Counted from the stretch's first letter, positions 5,678 to 13,138 are shown. The stretch is DNA of 20,754 nucleotides from a virus (IMGVR_UViG_3300043410_000875:1-20754); one strand, 5' to 3'. The notes: generated by a model from the letters alone, not told the origin. Numbers and translations are program-made.

Positions 5678-6271
5678 TCAAACCTTGAAAGGTCCCCATG
5701 AGTGACCAATCAAACTAACCCGTGATCCTCTCGTTATTTCAGTAACATTATGGTACACTTCGGCTGGGAAGAAAATCCCTGTGCCTATAGTCCTACTTGA
5801 TTTGTGTTTGCCTATACACAAATCCCCACCATCATATTCTGATTCATCGGATAACTGAATAACTAAATTAATTTTTCGATGTGTCATCATTTCTGTGTTG
5901 GCGCAAGCATCATGGTGATTGTCAAATCTATCACCTTCAACATACATTTTTACTTCATATGGTTCTATGAACGTAATACTAGGATCAATTTCTTTTGCAT
6001 ACTTGCTCCAAACATAATCCAATGTCTCGTATATAGGGTTGTCATATCTGAAAACTAAACAGGTGTAGAATGATGCGTGAGTGAATTTATTTTTACTTCC
6101 TCGGCGATGTAATCCTGATGTGTTCTCATCAAGTGCAAATGCTTTGAGTTCTTCGGCTTGTTCAACTGTAATTAAATTGGGCACTTCAACGATTTCTCTG
6201 GCATAATCTGCCCCTGCATATCTAGGTGGCAAATCAAATGATTTTGGTTTGGGGATTACTGGAAAAGTCAT
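5678..6271 (-). CDS. 2-oxoglutarate/Fe(II) oxygenase, prolyl-hydroxylase type
   Basis: The 197-residue protein shows the metal triad in order: H119-x-D121 (FDNHHDA) and His174 (EVYHNV), with Arg184 ten residues later (RGSRVSL) for binding 2-oxoglutarate. The core strands INLVIQLSD and YDGGDLCI match the P4H/PKHD type of oxygenase. Phages commonly carry such enzymes, whose substrates are mostly unknown. The frame stays open upstream for 85 codons, but the start is placed at ATG 6271 because TATAAATA lies 4 bases before it and the upstream residues overlap the divergent gene. No Shine-Dalgarno is present, so the message is probably leaderless. It runs convergent to the Ro-like locus. Confidence 0.85.
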   Translation of the reverse strand: MTFPVIPKPKSFDLPPRYAGADYAREIVEVPNLITVEQAEELKAFALDENTSGLHRRGSKNKFTHASFYTCLVFRYDNPIYETLDYVWSKYAKEIDPSITFIEPYEVKMYVEGDRFDNHHDACANTEMMTHRKINLVIQLSDESEYDGGDLCIGKHKSSRTIGTGIFFPAEVYHNVTEITRGSRVSLIGHSWGPFKV

Positions 6272-6275
6272 TGTG

Positions 6276-6283
6276 TATTTATA
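6276..6283 (-). promoter_or_regulatory. Late promoter TATAAATA, leaderless arrangement
   Basis: TATAAATA on the minus strand is followed by CACA and ATG 6271. The predicted start falls at the first codon or one to two bases into it. Confidence 0.7.
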
Positions 6284-6288
6284 ATGTA

Positions 6289-6296
6289 TATAAATA
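6289..6296 (+). promoter_or_regulatory. Late promoter TATAAATA, leaderless arrangement, for the glycan operon
   Basis: TATAAATA is followed by TACGA and ATG 6302, which places the expected +1 on the A of the ATG. It is divergent from the box at 6276-6283, with only 5 bases between them. Confidence 0.72.
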
Positions 6297-6301
6297 TACG
6301 A

Positions 6302-7009
6302 ATGATAAACGTGATTATACCTATGGCAGGTGAAGGAAAAAGATTTAAAGATGCTGGATACACAATACCCAAACCATTGATAGATGTTTGCGGCAAACCC
6401 ATGATTATCCGTGCATTGGAGAGTTTGAATATAGAAGGCAAATATCATTTTGTGATACGTAATGACCAATACATGAAAGATACGATATTTGCGATAGAAG
6501 AAGTAAAGCCCAAATCTGATTTTCATCTAATACAGAATACAACTGCTGGTGCCGCTGTTTCCTGTTTGAGATTTGAGAACAGCATAGACCCTGAAGAAGA
6601 ATTGATAATTGTCAACTGTGACCAAATAATGAATTGGAATTCAAACAGTGTGTTAGAATCATTACGTAAGTATGATGCAGGTGTAGTCACGGTACGAAGC
6701 AACGACCCTAAACACAGTTATGTTAAAATGGAAGATGATGTTGCAGTTTCAATTATGGAAAAAGAAGTCATAAGTGACCATGCATTAACTGGCATACATT
6801 ATTGGAAGAAAGCAAAATACTTCTTTGCTAGTGCAAATAAAATGATTTCATTAAATCAAAAAAGTGCCAATGATGAGTTTTATGTAGCTCCTACATACAA
6901 TCATTTGATTAAAGAGGGATTGCACATAGGTAGTCACATGATTAAAGACAATGAGATTAGTTTTGTTGGAACTCCTGATGATTTAAGGATATACAATGAA
7001 AGTAGGTAA
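6302..7009 (+). CDS. Sugar-phosphate nucleotidyltransferase
   Basis: The 235-residue product is a single-domain NTP transferase (RfbA/GlmU-N type). The N-terminal signature is IIPMAGEGKRF followed by PKPLI (Lys24), where the NTP and pyrophosphate are bound. NTTAGAAVSCL (79-89) is the base and sugar loop, and NCD at 105-107 supplies the metal-binding Asp107. These enzymes join a sugar-1-phosphate to NTP, releasing pyrophosphate. Because a phosphomannomutase lies two genes downstream, mannose-1-phosphate or a relative is the likely substrate (inference). An earlier ATG at 6284 is in frame, but the late promoter runs through those codons, so 6302 is preferred. It heads the coupled operon to 10048. 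Confidence 0.85.
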   Translation: MINVIIPMAGEGKRFKDAGYTIPKPLIDVCGKPMIIRALESLNIEGKYHFVIRNDQYMKDTIFAIEEVKPKSDFHLIQNTTAGAAVSCLRFENSIDPEEELIIVNCDQIMNWNSNSVLESLRKYDAGVVTVRSNDPKHSYVKMEDDVAVSIMEKEVISDHALTGIHYWKKAKYFFASANKMISLNQKSANDEFYVAPTYNHLIKEGLHIGSHMIKDNEISFVGTPDDLRIYNESR

Positions 7010-7316
7010 GTTATCTAGTTTTAATCGTGGATGGATTATAGGAGATTTTGAGAATAGCCTATTGCGTACAAAAGATTTTGAAGTATGCGTAAGAGTACAT
7101 CCTAAAGGTGAGATATACGGAGCACACTATCACAAACTGATTACTGAATACAATGTGCTAGTGTCAGGTAAAATGACAATGTGTGGAGTAGAATTGAACT
7201 CGGGTGATACATTTATAGTAGAACCAAACGAAGTAGCAGATCCTGTATTCTTGGAAGACTGCACGATTGTATGTGTTAAAACACCTAGTATAACAGATGA
7301 CAAGTATCTGGTATGA
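6996..7316 (+). CDS. Small single-domain cupin
   Basis: This 106-residue protein has a cupin barrel pattern. The first motif is GEIYGAHYHKLITEYNVLVSG, with a HYH pair and Glu in the metal positions; the second is GDTFIVEPNEVADPVF, in which the usual His is not obvious. Small cupins of this kind accompany sugar nucleotidyltransferases in surface-glycan loci and may isomerise or epimerise sugars, or simply bind them. It overlaps the upstream gene by 14 bases and the downstream one by ATGA, so its product is made in step with theirs. The exact reaction is not readable from the sequence. Confidence 0.77.
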   Translation: MKVGKLSSFNRGWIIGDFENSLLRTKDFEVCVRVHPKGEIYGAHYHKLITEYNVLVSGKMTMCGVELNSGDTFIVEPNEVADPVFLEDCTIVCVKTPSITDDKYLV

Positions 7317-8005
7317 CATTTTATTTGTTTGATGTTGATGGGGTATTATGTGACACTGGGTGTAAGATTGATCCAGAATTCCAATCATGGTTTATCGAGT
7401 GGGGTAAAGATAAAGAGTATTATCTAATCACAGGCGGTGAACGTCATTCTACGATTGAACAGGTTGGATTAGACATTGTGCAAAATTCAAAAATGCAATG
7501 TCACTGTATGGGGAATCATATCTTTATAGAAGATAGAGAATATAAATTAAATCAATTTACACTACGACCTGAAGAATCATATTGGTTAGAGAGTTATATA
7601 CAAGAAAGTCCTTATCATACTAAAACAGGAAATCACATAGAACAACGTAATGGAAGTTTGAATGTTTCTATTGTTGGAAGAAATGCAACAATTGAAGAAC
7701 GACAGCAATACATTGAGTGGGATCGCAAATATCAAGAACGTAAAATATTAATAGAAGAATTCACTAAAACTTTTAAGCGTTTTGAAGCATACTTGGGTGG
7801 AAACACTAGTATTGATATATGCTTGCGTGGCGCAAACAAAGCAAACTGCTTAGACTTGTTGCAGATTGATTTTAATGATGCATACTTTTTTGGAGACAGA
7901 TGTTTCAGAGGTGGAATAGATTTTCCGATCACACGATACATTAGAAGATATAAACAAATAAATCACGGCTATAAAGAAACTTGGGAAATTTTAAAATCAT
8001 TATGA
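7313..8005 (+). CDS. pmm: Phosphomannomutase, eukaryotic (HAD-IIB) type
   Basis: The 230-residue protein follows the human PMM2 pattern from end to end. Motif I is LFDVDGVL (nucleophile Asp7, Asp9) and motif II is LITGG. RNGSLNVSIVGRN parallels the PMM2 segment RNGMLNVSPIGRS, whose arginines hold the two phosphates (Arg112, Arg123). GGNTSIDI parallels GGQISFDV, Lys176 sits in the position of the WDK lysine, and YFFGDRCFRGGID parallels HFFGDKTMPGGND, with Asp195 and Asp203. PMM converts mannose-6-phosphate to mannose-1-phosphate. Most bacteria use an unrelated mutase of the alpha-D-phosphohexomutase fold, so a PMM in a phage is notable. Glucose phosphates are also possible substrates. It starts by an ATGA overlap. 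Confidence 0.87.
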   Translation: MTFYLFDVDGVLCDTGCKIDPEFQSWFIEWGKDKEYYLITGGERHSTIEQVGLDIVQNSKMQCHCMGNHIFIEDREYKLNQFTLRPEESYWLESYIQESPYHTKTGNHIEQRNGSLNVSIVGRNATIEERQQYIEWDRKYQERKILIEEFTKTFKRFEAYLGGNTSIDICLRGANKANCLDLLQIDFNDAYFFGDRCFRGGIDFPITRYIRRYKQINHGYKETWEILKSL

Positions 8006-8460
8006 TTTACATTGCACACAGAGGATTAATAGACGGCCCGGATGTTAATTTAGAAAACAGACCTCAACAAGTTGAGCAGTCATTGAACCAAGGATATCAC
8101 TGCGAAGTTGATGTTTGGTATGTTAATGACAAATGGTTTCTTGGACATGATCGTCCTGATTACGAAGTACCTTATGAATTTTTAGAGCAGTATGGTCTTT
8201 GGCTACATGCAAAGAACTTAGATGCACTATATGTTATGGGTGCAAATAGAATATTAAATTTCTTTTGGCATGAGAGTGATAGTTGTGTATTGACTAGTCA
8301 AGGTGACATATGGACACAGCCTGGTAAGCCATTGACAAGAAATAGTGTCATGGTCATGCCTGAATACATAGACAAAACATTACAGAATGCGTTGAATGTA
8401 GATTGTCTAGGTATATGCAGTGACTATATTAAAAAGATTAAAGAGTTGAGATGCGTTTAA
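8002..8460 (+). CDS. Short glycerophosphodiester phosphodiesterase-like protein
   Basis: The 152-residue protein carries the GDPD active-site set: IAHRG (His6, Arg7), LENRP in place of ENT, EVDV (Glu35, Asp37) and LGHD (His49). These residues bind Ca2+ or Mg2+ and cleave glycerophosphodiesters. It is much shorter than usual GDPDs (about 240 residues), so the end of the TIM barrel is reduced or missing. In a glycan operon it may act on a glycerol-phosphate-decorated sugar (inference). The start is ATG 8002, which overlaps the upstream stop as ATGA; an upstream TTG in frame is less likely. The end overlaps the next gene by 10 bases. Confidence 0.74.
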   Translation: MIYIAHRGLIDGPDVNLENRPQQVEQSLNQGYHCEVDVWYVNDKWFLGHDRPDYEVPYEFLEQYGLWLHAKNLDALYVMGANRILNFFWHESDSCVLTSQGDIWTQPGKPLTRNSVMVMPEYIDKTLQNALNVDCLGICSDYIKKIKELRCV

Positions 8461-9278
8461 TTGGGTGCGGTGACAGTTGGTGCTGGGGAGCAGAGTTGGT
8501 TGATCCCAACGAAGAACCCATACCCATTATGAATCTACCAGGCGGCGGGTTCGAGCGTCAATTAAAGCCAATCAATATCGCATACAGAGAAAGGAATCGT
8601 TACTTAAATCTGTTTGCAGACAAAATTAATGCAACAGAGATTGTTGATTTGAGTAAGCCAAGTAGAAGCAATGATGCAATCGTTAGGACACTCATTGAGT
8701 TTTTGGTTAATGAAGGATATACTACGGGTAGAGATACAAGTGATTTGTTTATCACGATAGGTTGGTCTAGCCCTGAACGTAGAGAGTTTTATTATAAAAA
8801 ACAATGGGGAAATGACAATTGGATGGAGTTTGGCCCATGGAGTATGGATCAAGACCACGGAGATCCTGACATAGATAAATTCATGCGTTTGTACTTTGAC
8901 AACTTCTGGAATGAAGGTGAGTTTCTACACAGATGGATTACACAGATATGGCAAACAGAATTGATGCTAAAGACATTAAAGATAAAATACGTTATGCATC
9001 AAGCATTCTATCATCACCACACCCAGATGATTAATCAATGGGACGATAAGAAATATAAAGAAAAGTTTACAACAATCACACATGCCGATAAGTTGATGTG
9101 GGATTCGATAGATGATATTAGATTCATTCACAAGAATCACCCTGAATCAGGGACGATGCATCATTATATGCTTTCGGTTGCAAAAGATGTGTTTGAAGTG
9201 TTTCACCCCAACAGTAAAGGTCATGCTATTTGGGCCGATCACATGTACAACTATTGTGTTGAGAATAAGTTACTATGA
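8451..9278 (+). CDS. SGNH/GDSL hydrolase-like protein
   Basis: This 275-residue protein opens with LIGCGDSWCWGAEL, the GDS block I with Ser9 as the likely nucleophile. Near the end FHPNSKGHAIWADH resembles block V with the catalytic His. The middle strand ITIGWSSPERREFY recurs in the truncated gene at the window start, so the two are paralogues. SGNH enzymes in glycan clusters add or remove acyl groups. It overlaps the GDPD-like gene by 10 bases and the next gene by ATGA. No signal peptide is seen, so it acts in the cytoplasm. The specific substrate is unknown. Confidence 0.77.
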   Translation: MRLIGCGDSWCWGAELVDPNEEPIPIMNLPGGGFERQLKPINIAYRERNRYLNLFADKINATEIVDLSKPSRSNDAIVRTLIEFLVNEGYTTGRDTSDLFITIGWSSPERREFYYKKQWGNDNWMEFGPWSMDQDHGDPDIDKFMRLYFDNFWNEGEFLHRWITQIWQTELMLKTLKIKYVMHQAFYHHHTQMINQWDDKKYKEKFTTITHADKLMWDSIDDIRFIHKNHPESGTMHHYMLSVAKDVFEVFHPNSKGHAIWADHMYNYCVENKLL

Positions 9279-10048
9279 AAAATATAGCAGTCATCATACG
9301 AGGTCATTATAGAACATGGGACTATAATCATAAAATGGCATTCAAATTCTTTGATTCAATAGCAGAGAATGTAGAATATTATTTTGTAACATGGCGCTTC
9401 TTGCCACTGTGGACTAAACGTATTACTGATAGTTTTAGTGACAACAATCAAAAGTTAATTAAGTATTTGGATATCTATCCGGATGAGTTGTACTATACTT
9501 CATGGCAAGGTCCTAGTTGGTTGAATCATGCAATCATTCCGTATAAAAAACAACGTGAATTAGAAATAAAATATGATGCTGTCTTTGACACAAGACCTGA
9601 CATAATTTATAAATTGAAACAAAATAAATTAGTAATGCCACCTGAACCTAACACACTGTATACATCACGTTATGAACCACAACAAGGTCCGGATGGTAAA
9701 AAACATATTGGCATCGAGGATCATTTTCTAATGTCAACTAGTGAAGTGCATGATAGAATGAACACGAGACATGCATACGTTGATGATATCGGGTGTCAAT
9801 CAAAGATTTTGCAACTAGCGACTGAATTTGGAATTCAAACGGCGGTAATGGATTGGGTAGACGATTCTATTGTTAGACCGACTGCATTTGCAGGTATACC
9901 TAACCCTGAAGAATATTTCGATAACGACTATAGAAAAATAGCAATGGATTGGGTAAACATGCCATTGGATCAAAAGTTAATACTTTTGTCTAAACATTTT
10001 ATACGTGAGGAAGACTACACGACGGCAAGTCTCTTAGCAAAGCTGTAG
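9275..10048 (+). CDS. Putative glycosyltransferase-like protein
   Basis: The 257-residue product starts with a Rossmann-like strand, KNIAVIIRGHYRTW, and later has YDAVFDTRPDIIY, where an acidic D-x-R-x-D patch after a beta strand resembles the metal/nucleotide site of GT-A glycosyltransferases. A second acidic site, MDWVDDSIVRP, lies near residue 190. I do not recognise a precise family. Its place as last gene of the nucleotide-sugar operon (ATGA overlap with the SGNH gene) supports a transferase that uses the sugar made upstream. No membrane segment is seen. A different role, such as polysaccharide pyruvyl-like transfer, cannot be excluded. Confidence 0.58.
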   Translation: MKNIAVIIRGHYRTWDYNHKMAFKFFDSIAENVEYYFVTWRFLPLWTKRITDSFSDNNQKLIKYLDIYPDELYYTSWQGPSWLNHAIIPYKKQRELEIKYDAVFDTRPDIIYKLKQNKLVMPPEPNTLYTSRYEPQQGPDGKKHIGIEDHFLMSTSEVHDRMNTRHAYVDDIGCQSKILQLATEFGIQTAVMDWVDDSIVRPTAFAGIPNPEEYFDNDYRKIAMDWVNMPLDQKLILLSKHFIREEDYTTASLLAKL

Positions 10049-10077
10049 TTGACATTTATTCCCGAATCAATTATAAT
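10049..10077 (+). promoter_or_regulatory. Sigma70 promoter of the kinase/phosphatase operon
   Basis: TTGACA (10049-10054) and TATAAT (10072-10077) are 17 bases apart. The -35 box starts directly after the upstream stop codon (10046-10048). Start near 10084 gives a 16-base leader with AGGAG at 10089-10093. Confidence 0.85.
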
Positions 10078-10099
10078 ATAACTCTTACAGGAGCAAGTT

Positions 10100-10603
10100 A
10101 TGCATTGGATTCAAAACGTATCATTGAGTGACATTCAAAAAGGGTTTCATATCAACCCTGGCGATAACGCCATGCTCATTCAAATTGTTGACCCGTGTAT
10201 GGAGTTCCCGAAACCCTTATATAATTTCAAGCATGTAGCACAATTTGAATTCTTGGATCTTGAAAAAGATGACTTGCCAAGTGCTGAGGAATTCAAAATC
10301 ACTGATGAACAGGCAAAGAGTTTGTGTCTATTGTTGAAGCAAGCATACGCTAACCAAATGAACGTTATTGTTCATTGTGTTGCGGGTGTATGTCGTAGTG
10401 GTGCAGTTTGTGAAGTTGGAGTGATGATGGGTTTTAAAGACACCGAAGTGTTTCGTAGCCCTAACTTACTGGTCAAGCATAAAATGATGAAATACTTAGG
10501 ATGGACTTATGACGAAAACGAACCTCACACGATTAACGGAATCGAACTTGAATCAGGACTTATTATCCCTAAAAGAAATTCGGAACAGCTTGGTGACACT
10601 TAA
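10100..10603 (+). CDS. Cys-based tyrosine/dual-specificity-type phosphatase
   Basis: The 167-residue protein carries the P-loop VHCVAGVCRSG with Cys93 and Arg99 (C-x5-R), after a hydrophobic strand (NVIV), which is typical of dual-specificity phosphatases. Acidic residues near 55-58 (EKDD) may supply the general acid. Such enzymes remove phosphate from proteins, but members of the fold also act on RNA 5' ends or on lipids and sugars. Phage examples occur without known targets. AGGAG at 10089-10093 fixes the start. It heads the operon with a polynucleotide-kinase-like and a phosphoesterase gene, which would fit a nucleic acid role (inference). Confidence 0.83.
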   Translation: MHWIQNVSLSDIQKGFHINPGDNAMLIQIVDPCMEFPKPLYNFKHVAQFEFLDLEKDDLPSAEEFKITDEQAKSLCLLLKQAYANQMNVIVHCVAGVCRSGAVCEVGVMMGFKDTEVFRSPNLLVKHKMMKYLGWTYDENEPHTINGIELESGLIIPKRNSEQLGDT

Positions 10604-10607
10604 TAGT

Positions 10608-10862
10608 ATGAGACAGAAACGTTGGCAACTCGTAAGTGATGACCATGTGTGGTTCTACCCACCTGACATTTCATTAAGTACGGTTGAATTGGTTAGTTTT
10701 GCGTACCAAGATACACCCTACGAAACTTGTGTATTCTATGCCAATGGTGACAGTGAAGTATTGAAACGGTATAAGACACAAGAAGATGCAGTACTTGGTC
10801 ATATTGAGTATGAACGCAAGTTCAATTTGAAAAGGATTAGTAAAAGTGAATTTAAAGTTTAA
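10608..10862 (+). CDS. Small protein of unknown function
   Basis: This is an 84-residue basic protein with mixed alpha/beta character and many aromatic residues (WQLVSDDHVWFYPP). I recognise no family. The frame extends upstream into the phosphatase gene, but ATG 10608, 4 bases after that gene's stop, is the sensible start. The Shine-Dalgarno is weak, which suggests translational coupling to the upstream gene. The end overlaps the next start by 17 bases. Being in the middle of the operon, it may assist the neighbouring kinase or phosphatases, but nothing in the sequence shows this. Confidence 0.72.
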   Translation: MRQKRWQLVSDDHVWFYPPDISLSTVELVSFAYQDTPYETCVFYANGDSEVLKRYKTQEDAVLGHIEYERKFNLKRISKSEFKV

Positions 10863-11082
10863 AGTAACAGGCAAGAGTGTAGAATATGAAGTCTATTCAT
10901 TAGACGATGCTATGTTCTTGGCAAAGAAGATGAACGAGTTTGTGACTATCACAGGTCCAGACTTTGAAATTGTAGGTATGTTTGGTGTTGATTCAATCAA
11001 GGACGGCAAGTGCCCAGACGGCGTTGCTTATGATTGGAACAAGGCTTCACGTATCGGTCGTGTAAAGAAGGAAAGAGTATGA
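10846..11082 (+). CDS. Small protein of unknown function, GTG start
   Basis: The 78-residue protein begins with GTG, with AAGGA 9 bases upstream inside the previous gene; both overlap and Shine-Dalgarno support this start. The N-terminal half is beta-rich (LKFKVTGKSVEYEVY), followed by a helix with a hydrophobic face (DDAMFLAKKMNEF). No family is recognised. The tail is basic (RIGRVKKERV). It joins the kinase gene by an ATGA overlap, so the two products are likely made in fixed ratio. The AAG-rich lysine codons of this gene and the next resemble those of the Ro-like gene. Confidence 0.72.
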   Translation: MNLKFKVTGKSVEYEVYSLDDAMFLAKKMNEFVTITGPDFEIVGMFGVDSIKDGKCPDGVAYDWNKASRIGRVKKERV

Positions 11083-11552
11083 ACAAGTGTTATCAATTGG
11101 TAGGTGTACCCGGTTCAGGCAAGAGTACTTGGATCAAGTCTCAAGCATGGGCTAAAGACTTGCCAGTTGTTAGCACTGACTACTTTGTAGAAGAAGAGGC
11201 TGAACGACAAGGCAAGACTTACACAGAAGTGTTTGAGGCATATATGCCAATCGCCGTTAAGTTGATGGTCAATCAAGCATTGATTTGTCAAGCAAACAAG
11301 TTGGATTTTATCTGGGATCAAACTAGTACCACTGTCAAAACCCGTGCTAAGAAGTTCAACACATTGTTGCCCTCTCAGTATGAACACATTGCAGTAGTTT
11401 TTAAGACTCCTGATCCAGATGAATTAGCACGTAGATTGGCAAGTCGGCCAGGTAAAGTGATTCCACCTGAAGTGATGGAGAACATGATTAAGAACTTTGA
11501 AATGCCTACACTAGATGAGGGCTTCAAAGAAATTTGGAATATAGGAGAATAA
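11079..11552 (+). CDS. Polynucleotide 5'-kinase-like P-loop protein (T4 Pnkp kinase type)
   Basis: The 157-residue protein has Walker A VGVPGSGKST (residues 8-17). STDYF (about 34-38) sits where T4 Pnkp has RDDYR, WDQTSTTVKTRAK parallels the T4 loop DTNLNPERR, and RPGKVIPPEVMENMIK parallels GTKAVPIDVLRSMYK of the lid and following helix. T4 Pnkp phosphorylates 5'-OH ends of RNA and DNA. This protein has only the kinase part; the T4 HAD phosphatase part is absent. The next gene, one base away, encodes a metallophosphoesterase, which could supply the missing 3' or cyclic-phosphate removal. Start by ATGA overlap at 11079. A zeta-toxin-like or small-molecule kinase is the alternative. Confidence 0.8.
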   Translation: MNKCYQLVGVPGSGKSTWIKSQAWAKDLPVVSTDYFVEEEAERQGKTYTEVFEAYMPIAVKLMVNQALICQANKLDFIWDQTSTTVKTRAKKFNTLLPSQYEHIAVVFKTPDPDELARRLASRPGKVIPPEVMENMIKNFEMPTLDEGFKEIWNIGE

Positions 11553-11553
11553 T

Positions 11554-12165
11554 ATGCCAGCAGTATTTTTAGTGAGTGATACACATTTTGGTCACGCCGG
11601 AGTGTGTAGGTTCACCGACTCAGAGACGGGTGAAAAAATCAGACCATGGACTGATCCACATGAAATGGATGAAGAAATGGTAAAGCGTTGGAACGAGACA
11701 GTTCGCCCAAATGATAAGGTATATCACTTAGGTGATGTTGTTATCAACAGAAAAGCGTTACCCACGTTATCTCGCTTAAACGGTGATAAAGTGTTGATTC
11801 GTGGCAACCACGATATCTTCCGCGATGACGAATACAGATTATACTTCCGAGAATTACGTGCATACCATGTAATGAACGGAATGATCTTAAGTCATATCCC
11901 GTTACACGAAGCATCGTTAGGACGTTTCGGAACCAACATTCATGGGCACTTACATTCAGGTAGAGTAAAGAAGGCTCGGGGTGTTGATGCTAAGACTGGT
12001 GCCGTGTTATACGGTACAGCAAACGATGTTCGTTATCATTGTGTTTGTGTTGAGCAAACCGACTTTCGACCTATCTTGTTAGAAGATGTGTTCAAGCGCA
12101 TCACAGCAGAAGGTGGACAAGTAGGATTCAACCCAGACGCATACGGTAACGGTTCAGCGATGTAA
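11554..12165 (+). CDS. Calcineurin-like metallophosphoesterase
   Basis: All five motifs of a binuclear phosphoesterase are in order in this 203-residue protein: SDTHFGH (Asp9, His11), LGDVV (Asp61), RGNHD (Asn85, His86), LSHIP (His114) and IHGHLH (His132, His134). The family includes phosphodiesterases and the 2',3'-phosphatase module of bacterial Pnkp. TAGGAG before ATG sets the start, and the gene lies one base after the kinase gene. It is the last gene before a strong terminator. Acting together with the kinase in end repair is inference; a simple nucleotide phosphodiesterase is the alternative. Confidence 0.9.
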   Translation: MPAVFLVSDTHFGHAGVCRFTDSETGEKIRPWTDPHEMDEEMVKRWNETVRPNDKVYHLGDVVINRKALPTLSRLNGDKVLIRGNHDIFRDDEYRLYFRELRAYHVMNGMILSHIPLHEASLGRFGTNIHGHLHSGRVKKARGVDAKTGAVLYGTANDVRYHCVCVEQTDFRPILLEDVFKRITAEGGQVGFNPDAYGNGSAM

Positions 12166-12171
12166 AATCCG

Positions 12172-12195
12172 AAGGGGCTTCGGCCCCTTTTTTTT
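12172..12195 (+). terminator. Rho-independent terminator
   Basis: AAGGGGC (12172-12178), tetraloop TTCG and GCCCCTT are followed by eight T (12188-12195). It ends the operon that begins at 10100. Confidence 0.95.
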
Positions 12196-12203
12196 CGGCT
12201 GAC

Positions 12204-12223
12204 GCAAAATAGTATATTTTTGC
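12204..12223. repeat. Imperfect dyad GCAAAA...TTTTGC
   Basis: GCAAAATA and TATTTTTGC mirror each other around AG/GTA, just after the terminator and 8 bases before the AATAAATA box. It may be an operator for the 12261 operon; the evidence is only position and symmetry. Confidence 0.3.
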
Positions 12224-12230
12224 AAACTAG

Positions 12231-12238
12231 AATAAATA
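12231..12238 (+). promoter_or_regulatory. Late promoter AATAAATA
   Basis: AATAAATA fits the cyanophage-type NATAAATA consensus. Start would be near 12244, giving a leader of about 17 bases before ATG 12261. Confidence 0.5.
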
Positions 12239-12260
12239 CGCATATATTACGAGATATAAC

Positions 12261-12707
12261 ATGCTACAATTCATCAGAGACCTTTCACACAAACTTTTAG
12301 ACTTTATCAAGGATGACCCAGTTCGTCCTGAGATACCCACCAACTTTAGAGTATCAGACGGACGATTAGTCGCCGCTTTAACTGATGAACAAGAAAATCC
12401 AGAAGCAATGGTATGTGTCAGCTTCCATGATTTTGTGCCAGCTGATATCACAGATTTAGATAAGACTGCAACAGTTCCGACTACTGCAATTTTCTATACA
12501 ATCTGGAGTTACAAGGCGGGCAAGGGACAAGAATTGCTATTCAGAGCAGTTAAAGGGATACAAGAACAATACCCAAGTGTAACTAGGTTTGTAACTCTCA
12601 GTCCTAAGACAAACATGGCTCGCAGATTCCATTTAAAGAATGGGGCAATCGTTTACAGAGAAAACGTTGACACCACTAACTACGAGTACAAAGTCAACCA
12701 AGAATGA
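12261..12707 (+). CDS. GNAT-like acetyltransferase fold protein
   Basis: This 148-residue protein ends like a GNAT domain. A strand (AIFYTIWSY) is followed by KAGKGQELLFRAVKG, in the place of the acyl-CoA-binding loop and helix, then TRFVTLSPKTNMARRFHLKN and a closing strand GAIVYRENV. LSPKTNMARRF resembles the stretch where GNAT and malonyl-CoA decarboxylase-like proteins hold the CoA. The first 30 residues are a helical extension. The acceptor is unknown, and the loop is less Gly-rich than in strong GNATs, so activity is uncertain. The start is ATG 12261 after a weak GAG. The next gene overlaps by ATGA. Confidence 0.66.
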   Translation: MLQFIRDLSHKLLDFIKDDPVRPEIPTNFRVSDGRLVAALTDEQENPEAMVCVSFHDFVPADITDLDKTATVPTTAIFYTIWSYKAGKGQELLFRAVKGIQEQYPSVTRFVTLSPKTNMARRFHLKNGAIVYRENVDTTNYEYKVNQE

Positions 12708-13138
12708 CAACAGTAAGATTCATATATCAAGGTGATGACTATAACCTTGAGCGTGAAACTGTAGCAAAGAAAATTTGTGAATTTGTGGCAACACAAATAG
12801 AACTACCAAACGAAATTCAAGTTGAGTTTGCTAAACTAGATGACAGTCAGTATGGTGCAACACTAGTCAATCCACGTTTTAAAAATCGTGTGCAGATTAA
12901 CACCATATTGACAGCAAACGAAATCCCACAAGTGTTAGTACATGAACTGTTACATTTGAATCAGATAAAGACAGGTCGACTATCAAGCTCAAGCAATGGA
13001 AGACCAATATGGGATGGGCGTGTATTACAACTTGCTGAGAATGTAAATCCAGATGACTTGCCCTGGGAACAAGATGTTGCAAATAAACAACGGAATTTAT
13101 TGACAAAGACTGTGCATTATCTTACAAAAACTCAATAG
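12704..13138 (+). CDS. Zincin-like protein with HEXXH motif
   Basis: The 144-residue product has VLVHELLHLNQIKTG, with the zinc motif H80-E81-x-x-H84 on a helix, after a beta-rich N-terminal half. WEQDVANKQ (Glu122) near the end could supply the third zinc ligand, an arrangement like small gluzincin or SprT-type proteins. There is no signal peptide, so it acts in the cytoplasm. It could be a protease for virion or host proteins, or a DNA-protein crosslink protease (inference). The start overlaps the upstream stop as ATGA. Only 8 bases separate its end from the end of the convergent radical SAM gene. Confidence 0.72.
   Translation: MTTVRFIYQGDDYNLERETVAKKICEFVATQIELPNEIQVEFAKLDDSQYGATLVNPRFKNRVQINTILTANEIPQVLVHELLHLNQIKTGRLSSSSNGRPIWDGRVLQLAENVNPDDLPWEQDVANKQRNLLTKTVHYLTKTQ

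Noticed and set aside
6272-6526. N-terminal extension of the minus-strand oxygenase
   Set aside because: These 85 codons overlap the divergent nucleotidyltransferase and look non-protein-like (KMIFAFYIQTL type); TATAAATA just before ATG 6271 fixes the start.
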